DNA from: Rhodobacteraceae bacterium HIMB11
Lineage (GTDB): Bacteria; Pseudomonadota; Alphaproteobacteria; Rhodobacterales; Rhodobacteraceae
Assembly: GCA_000472185.1 (NCBI GenBank)
Contig: AVDB01000007.1
Location: forward strand, 62,001 to 126,000
Direction: 5' to 3'
DNA length: 64,000 bases
This document shows, piece by piece, positions 48,876-58,661 of this stretch. Each line of letters begins with the position of its first letter. Positions within the stretch are counted from its first letter, which is position 1. Under the pieces are notes generated by a model, which saw only the letters and a list, made by a program, of their open reading frames with translations, ran no database searches and had not been told where the DNA came from. The position numbers and the translations under genes are program-made.

Positions 48876-50537
48876 ATGCTCTTTATCGATCTGTGGAAAA
48901 AGGTCGTGATCTGGGTCGTTGTGGCCTTGGGTTTGGTGTTGGCACTCCCCAACGCCTTTTACGATCGTGTGGAGCAGTTTAATGACGCTGAAAAGGCGAT
49001 TGAGGTTGGGTTTGATACCCCTGAAAATCGAGAAAAAACAGGACTTTGGCCGTCGTTTTTGCCCTCTGGTTTGGTGAACTTGGGTCTGGATTTGCGTGGT
49101 GGTGCACATCTGCTGGCCGAGGTGCAGGTGGCCGATGTATATGCGCAGCGGATGACAGCCCTGTGGCCTGATGTGCGCGACGTATTGCGCCCTGAACGCG
49201 CCACCGTGGGCACCATCCGTTTGCAAAAAGGCGCCCCTGATGAACTCCGCGTCAAAATCTCGGAACCTGCGGGTATGGACCGTGCATTGCAGTTGGTACG
49301 TGGGTTGTCCCAACCCGTGACCTCCCTTGGTGGCGCAATGAGCAATGATTTGGATATACGGGCCGAGGGCGATGAAATCGTTGTTACCCTAAGTGCCGCA
49401 GAACAGGCCGCAACCACCGAGCGCACATTGCGTCAAGCGCTGGAAATCATTCGCCGCCGTATTGACGAGGTGGGCACACGCGAACCCACCATCCAACGTC
49501 AGGGCGCGGATCGTATCTTGATTCAAGTACCAGGGATCGGATCGGCGGCCGAGTTGAAAGAGATCATCGGAACCACAGCACAACTGACGTTCCAACCCGT
49601 CGTTGGACGCGGTGGCAACCCCGATGTCCCTGCAGGTGCCGGGAATGAGGTTCTGCCGTCGCTGAATGACGAAGGTGTCTATTATACGCTTGTCTCTGCC
49701 CCCGTTGTCACGGGCGAGGAATTGGTGGATGCCCAGCCCAGCTTTGATCAAAACAACCGTCCTGCGGTGAACTTCCGTTTTAACCCAACAGGTGCACGTG
49801 CGTTCGGGGATTACACGCGCGACAATATCGGCAGCCCCTTTGCCATCGTGCTGGATGGCGAGGTGATCAGCGCCCCTGTGATCCAATCCCATATTCCGGG
49901 CGGTTCTGGCATTATCACCGGCAGCTTCACGGTTGAGGAAAGCACCAATTTGGCGGTCCTGTTGCGGGCAGGGGCACTGCCCGCAGGTTTAGAATTCCTT
50001 GAGGAACGTACAATTGGTCCTGAACTGGGCGCAGATAGCATTAAGGCCGGGCAAATCGCCTGTATCGTTGCGGGGATTGCCGTGCTGATCTTTATGGTGC
50101 TGTCCTATGGATTGTTTGGCATCTTTGCCAATGTTGCCCTGATCATCAACGTGGGGCTGATCTTTGGTTTGCTGTCACTGGTGGGCGCAACCCTGACATT
50201 ACCAGGGATTGCAGGGATTGTTTTGACAATCGGTATGGCGGTGGATGCCAATGTGTTGGTGTTTGAACGCATCCGCGAAGAAATTCGCGCAGAAAAGGGG
50301 CCCGCGCGGTCCATTGAACTGGGCTATGAAAAGGCGATTTCGGCGATCACTGATGCCAATGTGACCACATTCATTACGGCGGTCATTCTGTTTGCCATGG
50401 GCTCTGGCCCTGTGCGTGGATTTGCGATTACGCTGGGTCTAGGAATTCTCACCTCGGTCTTTACGGCCATTTTTGTAACGCGCCTGTTGGTGGTGATCTG
50501 GTTTGATCGCGCCCGTCCAAAGAAGATTGAGGTGTAA
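48876..50537 (+). CDS. secD: protein translocase subunit SecD
   Basis: SecD uses proton flow to complete export at the SecYEG channel. The 553-residue protein has a first membrane helix (IWVVVALGLVLALPNAF) and a large periplasmic domain with LGLDLRGGAHLL and AQLTFQPVVGRG. About six helices follow with the characteristic AVDANVLVFERIREE and LFAMGSGPVRGFAITLGLG. It continues without a gap into secF. Confidence 0.97.
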   Translation: MLFIDLWKKVVIWVVVALGLVLALPNAFYDRVEQFNDAEKAIEVGFDTPENREKTGLWPSFLPSGLVNLGLDLRGGAHLLAEVQVADVYAQRMTALWPDVRDVLRPERATVGTIRLQKGAPDELRVKISEPAGMDRALQLVRGLSQPVTSLGGAMSNDLDIRAEGDEIVVTLSAAEQAATTERTLRQALEIIRRRIDEVGTREPTIQRQGADRILIQVPGIGSAAELKEIIGTTAQLTFQPVVGRGGNPDVPAGAGNEVLPSLNDEGVYYTLVSAPVVTGEELVDAQPSFDQNNRPAVNFRFNPTGARAFGDYTRDNIGSPFAIVLDGEVISAPVIQSHIPGGSGIITGSFTVEESTNLAVLLRAGALPAGLEFLEERTIGPELGADSIKAGQIACIVAGIAVLIFMVLSYGLFGIFANVALIINVGLIFGLLSLVGATLTLPGIAGIVLTIGMAVDANVLVFERIREEIRAEKGPARSIELGYEKAISAITDANVTTFITAVILFAMGSGPVRGFAITLGLGILTSVFTAIFVTRLLVVIWFDRARPKKIEV

Positions 50538-50538
50538 G

Positions 50539-51501
50539 ATGCGTCTTAAACTTGTTCCAACCGTCACGAATTTTGATTTCTTTAGCCGTTCCAAGGTGTG
50601 GCTGGGCATTTCGGGTGTGTTCATGGTGATCGCGCTGATTTCGTTCCTGTTGCAAGGATTGAATTTCGGCATTGATTTCCGCGGCGGCACAACCATCCGA
50701 ACAGAAAGCACAACTGAAATTAACGTCGGCACCTATCGCGATGCCTTGGCCCCATTGGAATTGGGCGACATCATCATTTCCGAGGTGTTTGACCCAAGTT
50801 TTGACGCTGATCAACATGTCGCCATGATCCGTATTCAGGCCCAAGATGGCGAAGAGGCTGTGACCGCGCAAATGACCAAAGATGCCTTTACAGCGTTATC
50901 ATCTGTTGATCCCGCGATCAAATTTGTATCAGTGGAAAGTGTTGGTCCCAAAGTGTCGGGCGAATTGATCCAAACCGCGATCATTGCAGTCATTCTGGCC
51001 ATTGCGGCCGTGTTGTTTTATATCTGGCTACGCTTTGAATGGCAATTTGCGGTGGGCGCTGTTTTGGCCTTGGTCCATGACGTGTTGCTGACCATTGGTA
51101 TTTTTTCCGAATTGCAGATCAAGTTTGATTTGGCAATCATCGCGGCGCTTTTGACCATTGTTGGTTATTCCCTAAACGACACCGTTGTTGTGTTTGACCG
51201 TGTGCGTGAAAACCTGCGCAAATATAAATCTAAACCGCTGAAGGATGTATTGAACCTGTCCATCAACGAAACACTTAGCCGGACAATGATGACATCTGTC
51301 ACCACATTGATCGCGTTGATCGCCCTATTGGTTTTGGGTGGGGATGTGATCCGCGGCTTTGTCTTTGCGATGACATGGGGCGTGATTGTGGGCACCTATA
51401 GTTCGATTTTCGTAGCCTCTGCGATCCTGATGGCTTTGGGCGTAAAACGCGATTGGAGCAAACCGAATAATGAGGCGGGCACACAGGTTCCGCAGGTATA
51501 A
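50539..51501 (+). CDS. secF: protein translocase subunit SecF
   Basis: The ATG at 50539, one base after the secD stop, begins MRLKLVPTVTNFDFFSRSK and gives 320 residues. Family segments are FGIDFRGGTTIR, VGPKVSGELIQT, GYSLNDTVVVFDRVREN and LSINETLSRTMMTSVTTL. Six membrane helices are expected. SecF pairs with SecD to pull exported proteins across the membrane. Confidence 0.97.
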   Translation: MRLKLVPTVTNFDFFSRSKVWLGISGVFMVIALISFLLQGLNFGIDFRGGTTIRTESTTEINVGTYRDALAPLELGDIIISEVFDPSFDADQHVAMIRIQAQDGEEAVTAQMTKDAFTALSSVDPAIKFVSVESVGPKVSGELIQTAIIAVILAIAAVLFYIWLRFEWQFAVGAVLALVHDVLLTIGIFSELQIKFDLAIIAALLTIVGYSLNDTVVVFDRVRENLRKYKSKPLKDVLNLSINETLSRTMMTSVTTLIALIALLVLGGDVIRGFVFAMTWGVIVGTYSSIFVASAILMALGVKRDWSKPNNEAGTQVPQV

Positions 51502-51506
51502 ATCAT

Positions 51507-51881
51507 ATGCGTTTGAATGAAATCAACTACACCGATGCGCTGCCTATTGATGGCTATGGTCCTGGGTTTTTTCGTGTCGGTGGTCAGGTCTATAACAGTG
51601 CAGTCCTGTGTTCGGGTGCAGGGGTTAGCGAATGGGGCGGGTACAGTGATACTGAAACGCTGTTGACACTGACGGGGCAGGTTGATGTTTTGTTCATTGG
51701 AACTGGCAAAGATACGCTGCACATCCCTGCGGATTTTCGCACCACGCTGGAAACCGCAGGACTGGGCGTTGAGGCGATGAATAGCCCCTCTGCCGCGCGG
51801 ACCTATAATGTTCTGCTGTCTGAAGGGCGTCGTATTGCGGTTGCGTTACTGCCTGTAAGTGATCCTATCACTGAGGCGTGA
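51507..51881 (+). CDS. Mth938-like domain protein
   Basis: The 124-residue soluble protein has the compact fold segments MRLNEINYTDALPIDGYGPGFFRVGGQVY, VLCSGAGVSEWGG, DVLFIGTGKDTLHI and the C-terminal SPSAARTYNVLLSEGRRIAVALLPV. It matches the Mth938/DUF498 group by motif order. Eukaryotic relatives assist respiratory complex I or III assembly; the bacterial role is unproven. It sits between secF and ccmA, six bases after the former. Confidence 0.85.
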   Translation: MRLNEINYTDALPIDGYGPGFFRVGGQVYNSAVLCSGAGVSEWGGYSDTETLLTLTGQVDVLFIGTGKDTLHIPADFRTTLETAGLGVEAMNSPSAARTYNVLLSEGRRIAVALLPVSDPITEA

Positions 51882-51927
51882 TCAAATTCATCTTTTGCAA
51901 TGCATCATCATGGTGTAAGCCAGTGAT

Positions 51928-52548
51928 ATGACATTAACTGTTTCAAATCTAAGTGTTCTACGCGCCTCGCGCCATCTGTTGTCAGGTGTTGGATTTGAAG
52001 TATCCGCAGGTCAGGCGCTGATCCTGCGGGGGCCAAATGGTTTGGGAAAAACTACGTTGCTGCGGACCATTGCGGGATTACAGCCTGTGCATGAAGGACA
52101 GGTGGATATGCCCGAGGAGATGGCCGTTTATGCAGGGCATTTGGATGGCATCAAATCCACCCTAACGGTGCGCGAAAACCTGCAATTTTGGGCCAGCGTG
52201 TTTGGAACAGGGTCCATTGATGCGGCGATTGCAGCCTTTGACATGGACCACCTTATCGACAGAGCTGGGGGCATGTTATCGGCGGGGCAAAAACGGCGTT
52301 TGGGATTGGCCCGATTGATGGTGACAGGGCGGCCCATATGGCTGCTGGATGAACCCACGGTGTCATTGGACACAGTCGCGGTTGGCCAATTTGGCGATAT
52401 GATCGCGGGGCATTTGGATCGGGGCGGCATGGCGGTGATTGCCACGCACATCGATTTGGGATTAGGCGCGCGGGCCGAAACATTAGATTTGTCCCAGTTC
52501 AAGGCCGCCCCAGAACAGCAATTCAACCCGAATGAGGCCTTTTTATGA
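51928..52548 (+). CDS. ccmA: haem exporter ATPase CcmA
   Basis: CcmA is the ABC ATPase of the CcmABCD system that releases holo-CcmE. The 206-residue product has Walker [10 protein letters not shown], signature [15 protein letters not shown] and Walker [14 protein letters not shown]. It overlaps ccmB by four bases. Its short stretch between the two motifs is normal for CcmA. Confidence 0.96.
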   Translation: MTLTVSNLSVLRASRHLLSGVGFEVSAGQALILRGPNGLGKTTLLRTIAGLQPVHEGQVDMPEEMAVYAGHLDGIKSTLTVRENLQFWASVFGTGSIDAAIAAFDMDHLIDRAGGMLSAGQKRRLGLARLMVTGRPIWLLDEPTVSLDTVAVGQFGDMIAGHLDRGGMAVIATHIDLGLGARAETLDLSQFKAAPEQQFNPNEAFL

Positions 52549-53201
52549 GCGCGCTTTTGCTTCGGGATATACGGCTTGCCATGCGGGCAGGGGGCGGATT
52601 TGGGCTCAGCCTTGCGTTTTTCCTGATTGTTGTGGTTTTGGTGCCTTTCGGTGTTGGCCCCGAAATGGGCCTATTGTCGAAAATTGCGCCAGGGATTTTG
52701 TGGGTTGGGGCATTGTTGGCCTGCCTCTTGTCGCTTGATCGGATTTTCGCGCTGGATTTTGAGGATGGCACGCTGGACCTATTGGCGACAGCGCCACTTC
52801 CGCTTGAGGCGGTGGTCAGTGTGAAATCCTTGGCCCATTGGATCACCACTGGCCTGCCCTTGGTTCTGGCAGCGCCCGTTTTGGGGGTCTTGCTGGGCCT
52901 ACAATCAGATGCGTTTTATTGGATTGTTCTATCACTTTTGCTGGGCACACCTGCGCTAAGCGTGATTGGGACATTTGGTGCGGCGCTGACTGTGGGGTTA
53001 AAGCGGGGCGGATTGTTACTGTCGCTTTTGGTCTTGCCACTCTACGTTCCAACGCTGATATTTGGCGCCGAACTCGCGCGCCGCGGGATCGCGGGGATGG
53101 ATGTGGGCACGCTCATGTCACTTTTGTTGGGCATCACATTTGCCTCAATCGCACTGTTGCCCTTTGCATCAGCTGCGGTTCTAAAGGTTAACTTACGCTA
53201 A
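52545..53201 (+). CDS. ccmB: haem exporter permease CcmB
   Basis: CcmB is a six-helix membrane partner of CcmA. The 218-residue protein has [15 protein letters not shown], the helices [18 protein letters not shown] and [21 protein letters not shown]-type loops, and the conserved [20 protein letters not shown]. The start overlaps the ccmA stop (ATGA). Confidence 0.95.
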   Translation: MSALLLRDIRLAMRAGGGFGLSLAFFLIVVVLVPFGVGPEMGLLSKIAPGILWVGALLACLLSLDRIFALDFEDGTLDLLATAPLPLEAVVSVKSLAHWITTGLPLVLAAPVLGVLLGLQSDAFYWIVLSLLLGTPALSVIGTFGAALTVGLKRGGLLLSLLVLPLYVPTLIFGAELARRGIAGMDVGTLMSLLLGITFASIALLPFASAAVLKVNLR

Positions 53202-53210
53202 GGAGACGGA

Positions 53211-53936
53211 ATGTCACTTTGGGAATATGCAAATCCAGTTAAGTTCCTGTCCTTTTCGGGCAAGATCGTTCCATGGTTCGCAGCAGGCGCTGCATTTTTC
53301 ATCGCAGTTGGGCTTTATTGGGGATATTTCCTAACGCCTGATGATTACAAACAGGGTTCAACGGTTAAGATCATATACCTGCATGTGCCTGCGGCCCTGA
53401 TTGCGATCAATGCGTGGTTTATGATGTTGGTCGCCTCGCTTATTTGGTTGATCCGCCGCCATCACGTCAGCGCGCTTGCGGCCAAGGCGGCAGCCCCCAT
53501 TGGTATTGTGATGACGCTGATCACCCTGATCACAGGGGCGCTCTGGGGGCAACCGATGTGGGGCACATGGTGGGCCTGGGATCCGCGCCTGACCTCATTT
53601 CTGATCTTGTTTTTGTTCTATCTTGGGTATGTGGCGCTTTGGGCTGCTATTGATAATCCTGATACGGCGGCGAATTTGACCTCGGTTCTGTGTATGGTTG
53701 GGTCCGTTTTTGCAGTGCTAAGCCGATATGCGGTGTTGTTCTGGAGCCAAGGATTGCATCAGGGGGCGTCATTGTCTCTCGACAAGGAAAAGAATGTGGC
53801 CGATGTGTTTTACCAACCCTTGTTAATGTCGATAACGGGATTTGTGTTGCTGTTTGTGGCCCTTGTTTTGATAGGTACACGCACAGAAATCCGTATCCGT
53901 CGTGCCAGCGCGCTTCTTGCCCGAGAGAGAGGATAA
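53211..53936 (+). CDS. ccmC: haem-handling protein CcmC
   Basis: CcmC loads haem onto CcmE. The 241-residue protein has six membrane helices and the tryptophan-rich WWD motif MWGTWWAWDPRLTSF near residue 120. It also has external histidines in IYLHVPAALIAIN and near FWSQGLHQGASL. AGGAG ten bases before the ATG sets the start. Confidence 0.97.
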   Translation: MSLWEYANPVKFLSFSGKIVPWFAAGAAFFIAVGLYWGYFLTPDDYKQGSTVKIIYLHVPAALIAINAWFMMLVASLIWLIRRHHVSALAAKAAAPIGIVMTLITLITGALWGQPMWGTWWAWDPRLTSFLILFLFYLGYVALWAAIDNPDTAANLTSVLCMVGSVFAVLSRYAVLFWSQGLHQGASLSLDKEKNVADVFYQPLLMSITGFVLLFVALVLIGTRTEIRIRRASALLARERG

Positions 53937-53942
53937 GCCACG

Positions 53943-54098
53943 ATGCCAGATTTAGGAAAATACGCCTTTGCGGTTTTGGGATCATATGCGGCGGGTTTGG
54001 CCCTGCTTGCGATCCTTGCGATATGGATGGTCATGCGCAACACAGCCGCACGCAAACGTCTGGAACAGATCGAGGGCGCGCGTGATGGCCAAAATTAA
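53943..54098 (+). CDS. ccmD: haem exporter small protein CcmD
   Basis: This 51-residue protein starts MPDLGKYAFAVLGSYAAG and has one membrane helix (YAAGLALLAILAIWMVMRN) and a basic charged tail (RKRLEQIEGARDGQ). Size, topology and place between ccmC and ccmG identify CcmD, which stabilises CcmABC-CcmE. It begins six bases after the ccmC stop and overlaps ccmG by 14 bases. Confidence 0.9.
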   Translation: MPDLGKYAFAVLGSYAAGLALLAILAIWMVMRNTAARKRLEQIEGARDGQN

Positions 54099-54624
54099 AC
54101 CGCTGATGTTGCTACCCCCCCTGATTTTCGCGGGGCTTGCCGGGGTGTTTTACGTGGGGATGCAGCGCGATAATCCCAACGATTTGCCATCCACATTCAT
54201 CGGCCAATCCGCACCCGCGATCACGACGGAAACCTTAGGGTCGTTTGAGGGAGTTGGGGCAGGGGATCTGAACGCAGGTGAAGTGAGTTTGGTCAATTTT
54301 TGGGCCAGTTGGTGTCCCCCGTGCCGCGCCGAACATCCCGTGTTGTTGGAATTGCAAGAGCAGGGCATGACTATTTACGGCGTGAACATCAAAGATGATC
54401 CTGCCCAAGCGATCAAATACATCAATGATGATGGCAACCCATTCGCGGGCATCGCGTTTGATCCTCAGGGGCGCACGGCGATTGATTGGGGTGTTACAGC
54501 CCCGCCTGAAACCTTTATCCTGGATGGGGATGGCACAATCCTATTTCGCTATGCAGGGCCATTGGTGGGATCAGATTACCTGCAACGCTTTTTGCCCGCC
54601 TTGGAACAGGCGCAGTCTAACTAA
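54085..54624 (+). CDS. ccmG: cytochrome c maturation thioredoxin CcmG/DsbE
   Basis: CcmG reduces the disulfide of apocytochrome c in the periplasm. The 179-residue protein begins MAKIKPLMLLPPLIFAGLAGVF, a single anchor, and has a thioredoxin domain. Its WASWCPPCRAEHP carries the active-site C-x-x-C; the late cis-proline region is APPETFILDGDG. The ATG at 54085 lies inside ccmD, a usual overlap. Confidence 0.96.
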   Translation: MAKIKPLMLLPPLIFAGLAGVFYVGMQRDNPNDLPSTFIGQSAPAITTETLGSFEGVGAGDLNAGEVSLVNFWASWCPPCRAEHPVLLELQEQGMTIYGVNIKDDPAQAIKYINDDGNPFAGIAFDPQGRTAIDWGVTAPPETFILDGDGTILFRYAGPLVGSDYLQRFLPALEQAQSN

Positions 54625-54771
54625 AACCCGACACAGCCTTTCGGATAGGTGTGGTCGTTTCGCTTCGCCCTACGCGGCGGCACCGCCGGGTCGCAGATCG
54701 GTTGTCATGCAGACGCCTATGTCATGACAACATTGCATTCAGCCTCACCAAAAATCCGCAGTGCATGTTAC

Positions 54772-54798
54772 AATAAAAAAAGCCCGCAAAATGCGGGC
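54772..54798 (-). terminator. rho-independent terminator of acnB
   Basis: A perfect GCCCGCA/TGCGGGC stem with a three-base loop is followed, on the minus strand, by a run of Ts (54772-54781 are nearly all A on the plus strand). It lies 22 bases beyond the acnB stop. Confidence 0.92.
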
Positions 54799-54820
54799 CT
54801 TAGTCTTGGGAGAGGTTCAC

Positions 54821-57610
54821 TTAGTAGTGAACAGAAAGGCTATCAATCGGCGTTGATTTGGGCGGTGCGAACTTGGTTAGGTCGATACCCTCAACGGCTG
54901 ACTTATATTCCTCGACGGACGGTGTGCGCCCAAGGATCGCGGACAACACAACAACGGGTGTAGAGGCCAATAGGGATTCACCCGCCTTTTCAGGTGTATC
55001 CTCAACCACGCGGCCTTTGAACAAACGCGTTGATGTGGCCAGAACCGTGTCACCCTTGGCCGCTTTTTCTTGGTTACCCATACACAGGTTACAGCCAGGG
55101 CGTTCAAGGTAGAGTGTGTTTTCGTATTCTGTTCGCGCCGTTGTTTTTGGCGCGGCATCGTCGAATTCAAACCCTGAATACTTTTGCAACACTTCCCAAT
55201 CGCCTTCTGCCTTCAACTCATCAATGATGTTGTAGGTTGGGGCCGTTACGACAAGCGGGGCGTTGAATTCAACGGACCCTTGCTCTTTTTCGACGTTGCG
55301 CAGCATTTGTGCGACGATTTTGATGTCACCCTTATGCACCATGCAGGACCCGACAAAGCCCAAGTCCACTTTCTTTTCTGAGTTATAGAAGGATACAGGG
55401 CGGATTGTGTCGTGGGTATAGCGTTTTGACACATCTGCGTTTGTCACATCTGGGTCAGCGATCATGGGTTCGTTGATCAAATCCAAATCAACCACAACTT
55501 CTGCGGCATATTTTGCATCCGCGTCAGGAGCCAAAGCAGGTTTTTCGCCTGACTTGATTTGCGCGATGCGTGCATCTGCGCGGTCCACCAACCCTTGCAA
55601 CATTTGGGCATCGTTATCCATGCCCTTATTGATCATGATTTGGATGCGTGATTTCGCGATTTCCAAGGATTCGATCAAGGTTGCGTCCTCTGAAATACAG
55701 ATGGAGGCCTTGGCTTTCATTTCGGCTGTCCAGTCGGTGAATGTAAACGCCTGGTCGGCCAACAATGTGCCAATGTGCACCTCGATGATGCGGCCTTGGA
55801 ATACGTTGTCGCCGAATTGATCCAACATCTGCGCCTGTGTGGCATGCACAACGTCACGGAAATCCATGTGATCGGCCATTTTGCCCTTGAACGTCACTTT
55901 CACAGATTCTGGGATTGGCATTGTTGCTTCACCGGTGGCCAGTGCTAAGGCAACCGTGCCTGAGTCCGCGCCAAATGCGACGCCCTTGGACATACGTGTG
56001 TGGCTGTCGCCGCCAATGATGATTGCCCAATCATCGACTGTGATGTCGTTTAAAACCTTGTGAATAACGTCTGTCATTGGGTGATAGACGTCTTTTGGAT
56101 CGCGGCCTGTGATCAACCCGAAATCATGCATGAACTTCATCAAACGCGGTGTGTTTGCCTGTGCTTTGATGTCCCAAACTGAGGCTGTGTGACAGCCTGA
56201 CTGATAGGCGCCATCCACCAATGGGGACAGAACCGTTGCGGCCATCGCCTCAAGCTCTTGAGAGGTCATCAAACCTGTTGTGTCCTGTGAACCAACGATG
56301 TTCACTTTCACACGCACGTCTGATCCTGCCAGCAAGGGTTTGTCTGTCGCAACACCAACTGAGTTCGCGTTAAAGATTTTTTCAACCGCTGTTAGGCCCT
56401 GACCATCGCTTTCGATTTCCTTAGATGCGGCAAAGGCAGATTTTAGTGGAATACCAAGGATGTCACAGGCAAGGCTTTGAAGCTTTTTACCAAAAACAAT
56501 CGCATAGGATCCGCCTGCTTTCATGAATTCGGTTTTCTGCGGGGTAAAGGATGCGGACATATCGACCAGTTCTTCACCATTTGCGCTGTATAGCTTTTTC
56601 TTTTTGGAATTGATCGTCAGAACGGTGCCTGTTTCGACCGAATATTTCTGTTCCAAAATGGGGCTGCCGTCGTTGTTTAGGATCGGCTTGCCATCTTCGC
56701 CCATTTTTTTGACCCAGTTTTTCAGATCAACACCAATACCACCAGTCACGCCAACAGTGGTTAGGAAGATCGGGGAAATACCGTTTGTGCCCGCAACAAC
56801 GGGGGCAATGTTCACAAATGGGACATAGGGGCTTGCTTGTTTGCCGGTCCACAAGGCCACGTTGTTCACACCTGACATACGGGATGATCCAACACCCATG
56901 GTGCCTTTTTCCGCAATCAACATGACACGTTTATCAGGGTGTTGAAGTTTCAGCGCCTCGATCTCTTTCTGCGCTTGTTCAGAGATCATGCATTTGCCGT
57001 GCAATTCACGGTCAGAGCGAGAGTGCGCCTGATTACCAGGTGACAAAAGGTCGGTTGAAATATCACCTTCGGCGGCGATATATGTGACAACTTTGATTTC
57101 TTCTTCTACGTCTGGAAGTTTGGTAAAGAATTCCGCGTCTGAATAGCTTTCTAGGATGTCTTTTGCTACGGCGTTGCCTGCGGTAAACGCCTCTTTCAAA
57201 CGGTCTGTGTCCGCGTCATATAGGAACACTTGGGACTTTAGGACCTCTGCGGCTTGCGCTGCCAAATCCACATCATCGCCCAATGCCACGTCCAACAAAA
57301 CGCGCACAGATGGGCCGCCCTTCATGTGGGACAACAATTCAAACGCAAACTCGACTGAGATTTCTGCAACCTGCATCTGGCCCAAAACGATTTCTTTTAG
57401 GAACTCTGCCTTGACGCCTGCTGCGCTGGTCGTACCTGGAAGAGTGTTATAGATGAAAAACTTCAAAGATTGCTCACGATGCGCGTGGCCCGTGTCTTTG
57501 ATTTGTCCGATGATTTCTTCCGTCAATGCGGCGTCATCAATGGGTTTTGGGTTCAAACCCTGTTCTTTGCGTTTTTCAATTTCTTCCAAATATGCAGCGT
57601 ACAAGCTCAT
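54821..57610 (-). CDS. acnB: aconitate hydratase B
   Basis: AcnB interconverts citrate and isocitrate in the TCA cycle with a 4Fe-4S cluster. The ATG at 57610 (MSLYAAYLEEIEKRKEQG) gives 929 residues; the extra upstream codons are dropped because AcnB starts this way. The N-terminal HEAT-like helices, the swivel and the catalytic domains are present. Cluster cysteines include the pair in the late GCNLCMGNQEKAAKG. Other AcnB segments are GSSRMSGVNNVALW, GFVGSCMVHKGD and GGDSHTRMSKG. It is AcnB rather than AcnA by domain order. Confidence 0.96.
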   Translation of the reverse strand: MSLYAAYLEEIEKRKEQGLNPKPIDDAALTEEIIGQIKDTGHAHREQSLKFFIYNTLPGTTSAAGVKAEFLKEIVLGQMQVAEISVEFAFELLSHMKGGPSVRVLLDVALGDDVDLAAQAAEVLKSQVFLYDADTDRLKEAFTAGNAVAKDILESYSDAEFFTKLPDVEEEIKVVTYIAAEGDISTDLLSPGNQAHSRSDRELHGKCMISEQAQKEIEALKLQHPDKRVMLIAEKGTMGVGSSRMSGVNNVALWTGKQASPYVPFVNIAPVVAGTNGISPIFLTTVGVTGGIGVDLKNWVKKMGEDGKPILNNDGSPILEQKYSVETGTVLTINSKKKKLYSANGEELVDMSASFTPQKTEFMKAGGSYAIVFGKKLQSLACDILGIPLKSAFAASKEIESDGQGLTAVEKIFNANSVGVATDKPLLAGSDVRVKVNIVGSQDTTGLMTSQELEAMAATVLSPLVDGAYQSGCHTASVWDIKAQANTPRLMKFMHDFGLITGRDPKDVYHPMTDVIHKVLNDITVDDWAIIIGGDSHTRMSKGVAFGADSGTVALALATGEATMPIPESVKVTFKGKMADHMDFRDVVHATQAQMLDQFGDNVFQGRIIEVHIGTLLADQAFTFTDWTAEMKAKASICISEDATLIESLEIAKSRIQIMINKGMDNDAQMLQGLVDRADARIAQIKSGEKPALAPDADAKYAAEVVVDLDLINEPMIADPDVTNADVSKRYTHDTIRPVSFYNSEKKVDLGFVGSCMVHKGDIKIVAQMLRNVEKEQGSVEFNAPLVVTAPTYNIIDELKAEGDWEVLQKYSGFEFDDAAPKTTARTEYENTLYLERPGCNLCMGNQEKAAKGDTVLATSTRLFKGRVVEDTPEKAGESLLASTPVVVLSAILGRTPSVEEYKSAVEGIDLTKFAPPKSTPIDSLSVHY

Positions 57611-57956
57611 GGGTAACTCAACTTTTCGTATCTGTTTCAGTCCAAATATGACCGGGTCCAACAGGGTTGGATCGAATCATATCGCATTCTGTATACCTAT
57701 GTATGCAAAGCCGATTTGAGGTGCAAGAGCTTTGCCACAAAGGCTGCGAACGCTGGGATCTCTTAATGAATTTCGGGATACCAAGCAAACCAAACAGCCA
57801 TAAATCACAACAGATGCGACCATAGGCATCACCAGACTTGGCCAAGGTCACAATCAACACTTTCGCAGGGCTTGTCACAATTGCTCTCAAATGGTTGATT
57901 GGAAATTGTGGGGCGAACCCGCTATGTAGTTTTTGAGCAACGAGTTAAGGCGCACC
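57611..57956. promoter_or_regulatory. divergent intergenic region acnB/DUF1223 with an inverted repeat
   Basis: The 346-base region between the divergent genes has no gene I can support. A perfect inverted repeat TCCAAC-AGG-GTTGGA (57657-57671) lies 47-61 bases before the acnB start codon. It could be an operator or a leader hairpin; which one is unknown. Confidence 0.4.
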
Positions 57957-58661
57957 ATGATGAATATCCGATCGACACTTTTGGGTCTTATTACACTGTT
58001 GATGCTGTTTGTCGGACAGGCACAGGCAGAACGTGCCTTGGCCGTGGTCGAATTATTCACGTCTCAAGGGTGTTCATCCTGCCCGCCCGCAGATCACGTT
58101 TTGGGTGAATTGGCCCAAGAACGGGATATCATCGCGCTGTCCTATCATGTGGATTATTGGGACTATATGGGGTGGAAAGATATCTTTGGCCGCCCTGAAA
58201 ATTCGCAGCGTCAGCGCGTATATGCCCACCGCATGAAGAAAAAGAACGTCTATACCCCGCAAATGATTATCAACGGGAACGCGGACGTTGTCGGGTCGCG
58301 CCCGATGGATGTGGCCAAGGCCGTGATGAATGCGAAAAAGCGTGCAATGCCCGTTTCAGTTAAAATTACACCAATTACGCAGGGGTTGTTGGTATCTGCG
58401 GCGTCAAATGGATTGAAAAATGGTACATATGACCTGATTGCGGTGGCGATCACGCCCAAGGCAGAGGTGCAAATCAAACGCGGCGAAAACCGTGGCAAAA
58501 CCATCCGATATGTGAATGTTGTGCGAGATTTCAAACCGATTGGACGGTTGTCAAATGGACAGGTCCGCCTGACGATACCTGCGGTTGATGGGGCCAAATT
58601 GGCGGTTTTTGTTCAGGCGCAGGGGCAGGGGCCAATTGTTGGTGCGGCCCTTCAGGATTAA
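57957..58661 (+). CDS. DUF1223 (thioredoxin-like) secreted protein
   Basis: The start MMNIRSTLLGLITLLMLFVGQAQAERA (ATG 57957) has a signal peptide. The 234-residue product has the family signature VELFTSQGCSSCPPADHVLGELA, with two cysteines of a CSSC pair. ALSYHVDYWDYMGWKD and VYTPQMIINGNADVVGS follow. The fold is thioredoxin-like and the CSSC pair may be redox-active in the periplasm. Function in vivo is unknown. It overlaps the end of fliG by four bases on the opposite strand. Confidence 0.85.
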   Translation: MMNIRSTLLGLITLLMLFVGQAQAERALAVVELFTSQGCSSCPPADHVLGELAQERDIIALSYHVDYWDYMGWKDIFGRPENSQRQRVYAHRMKKKNVYTPQMIINGNADVVGSRPMDVAKAVMNAKKRAMPVSVKITPITQGLLVSAASNGLKNGTYDLIAVAITPKAEVQIKRGENRGKTIRYVNVVRDFKPIGRLSNGQVRLTIPAVDGAKLAVFVQAQGQGPIVGAALQD

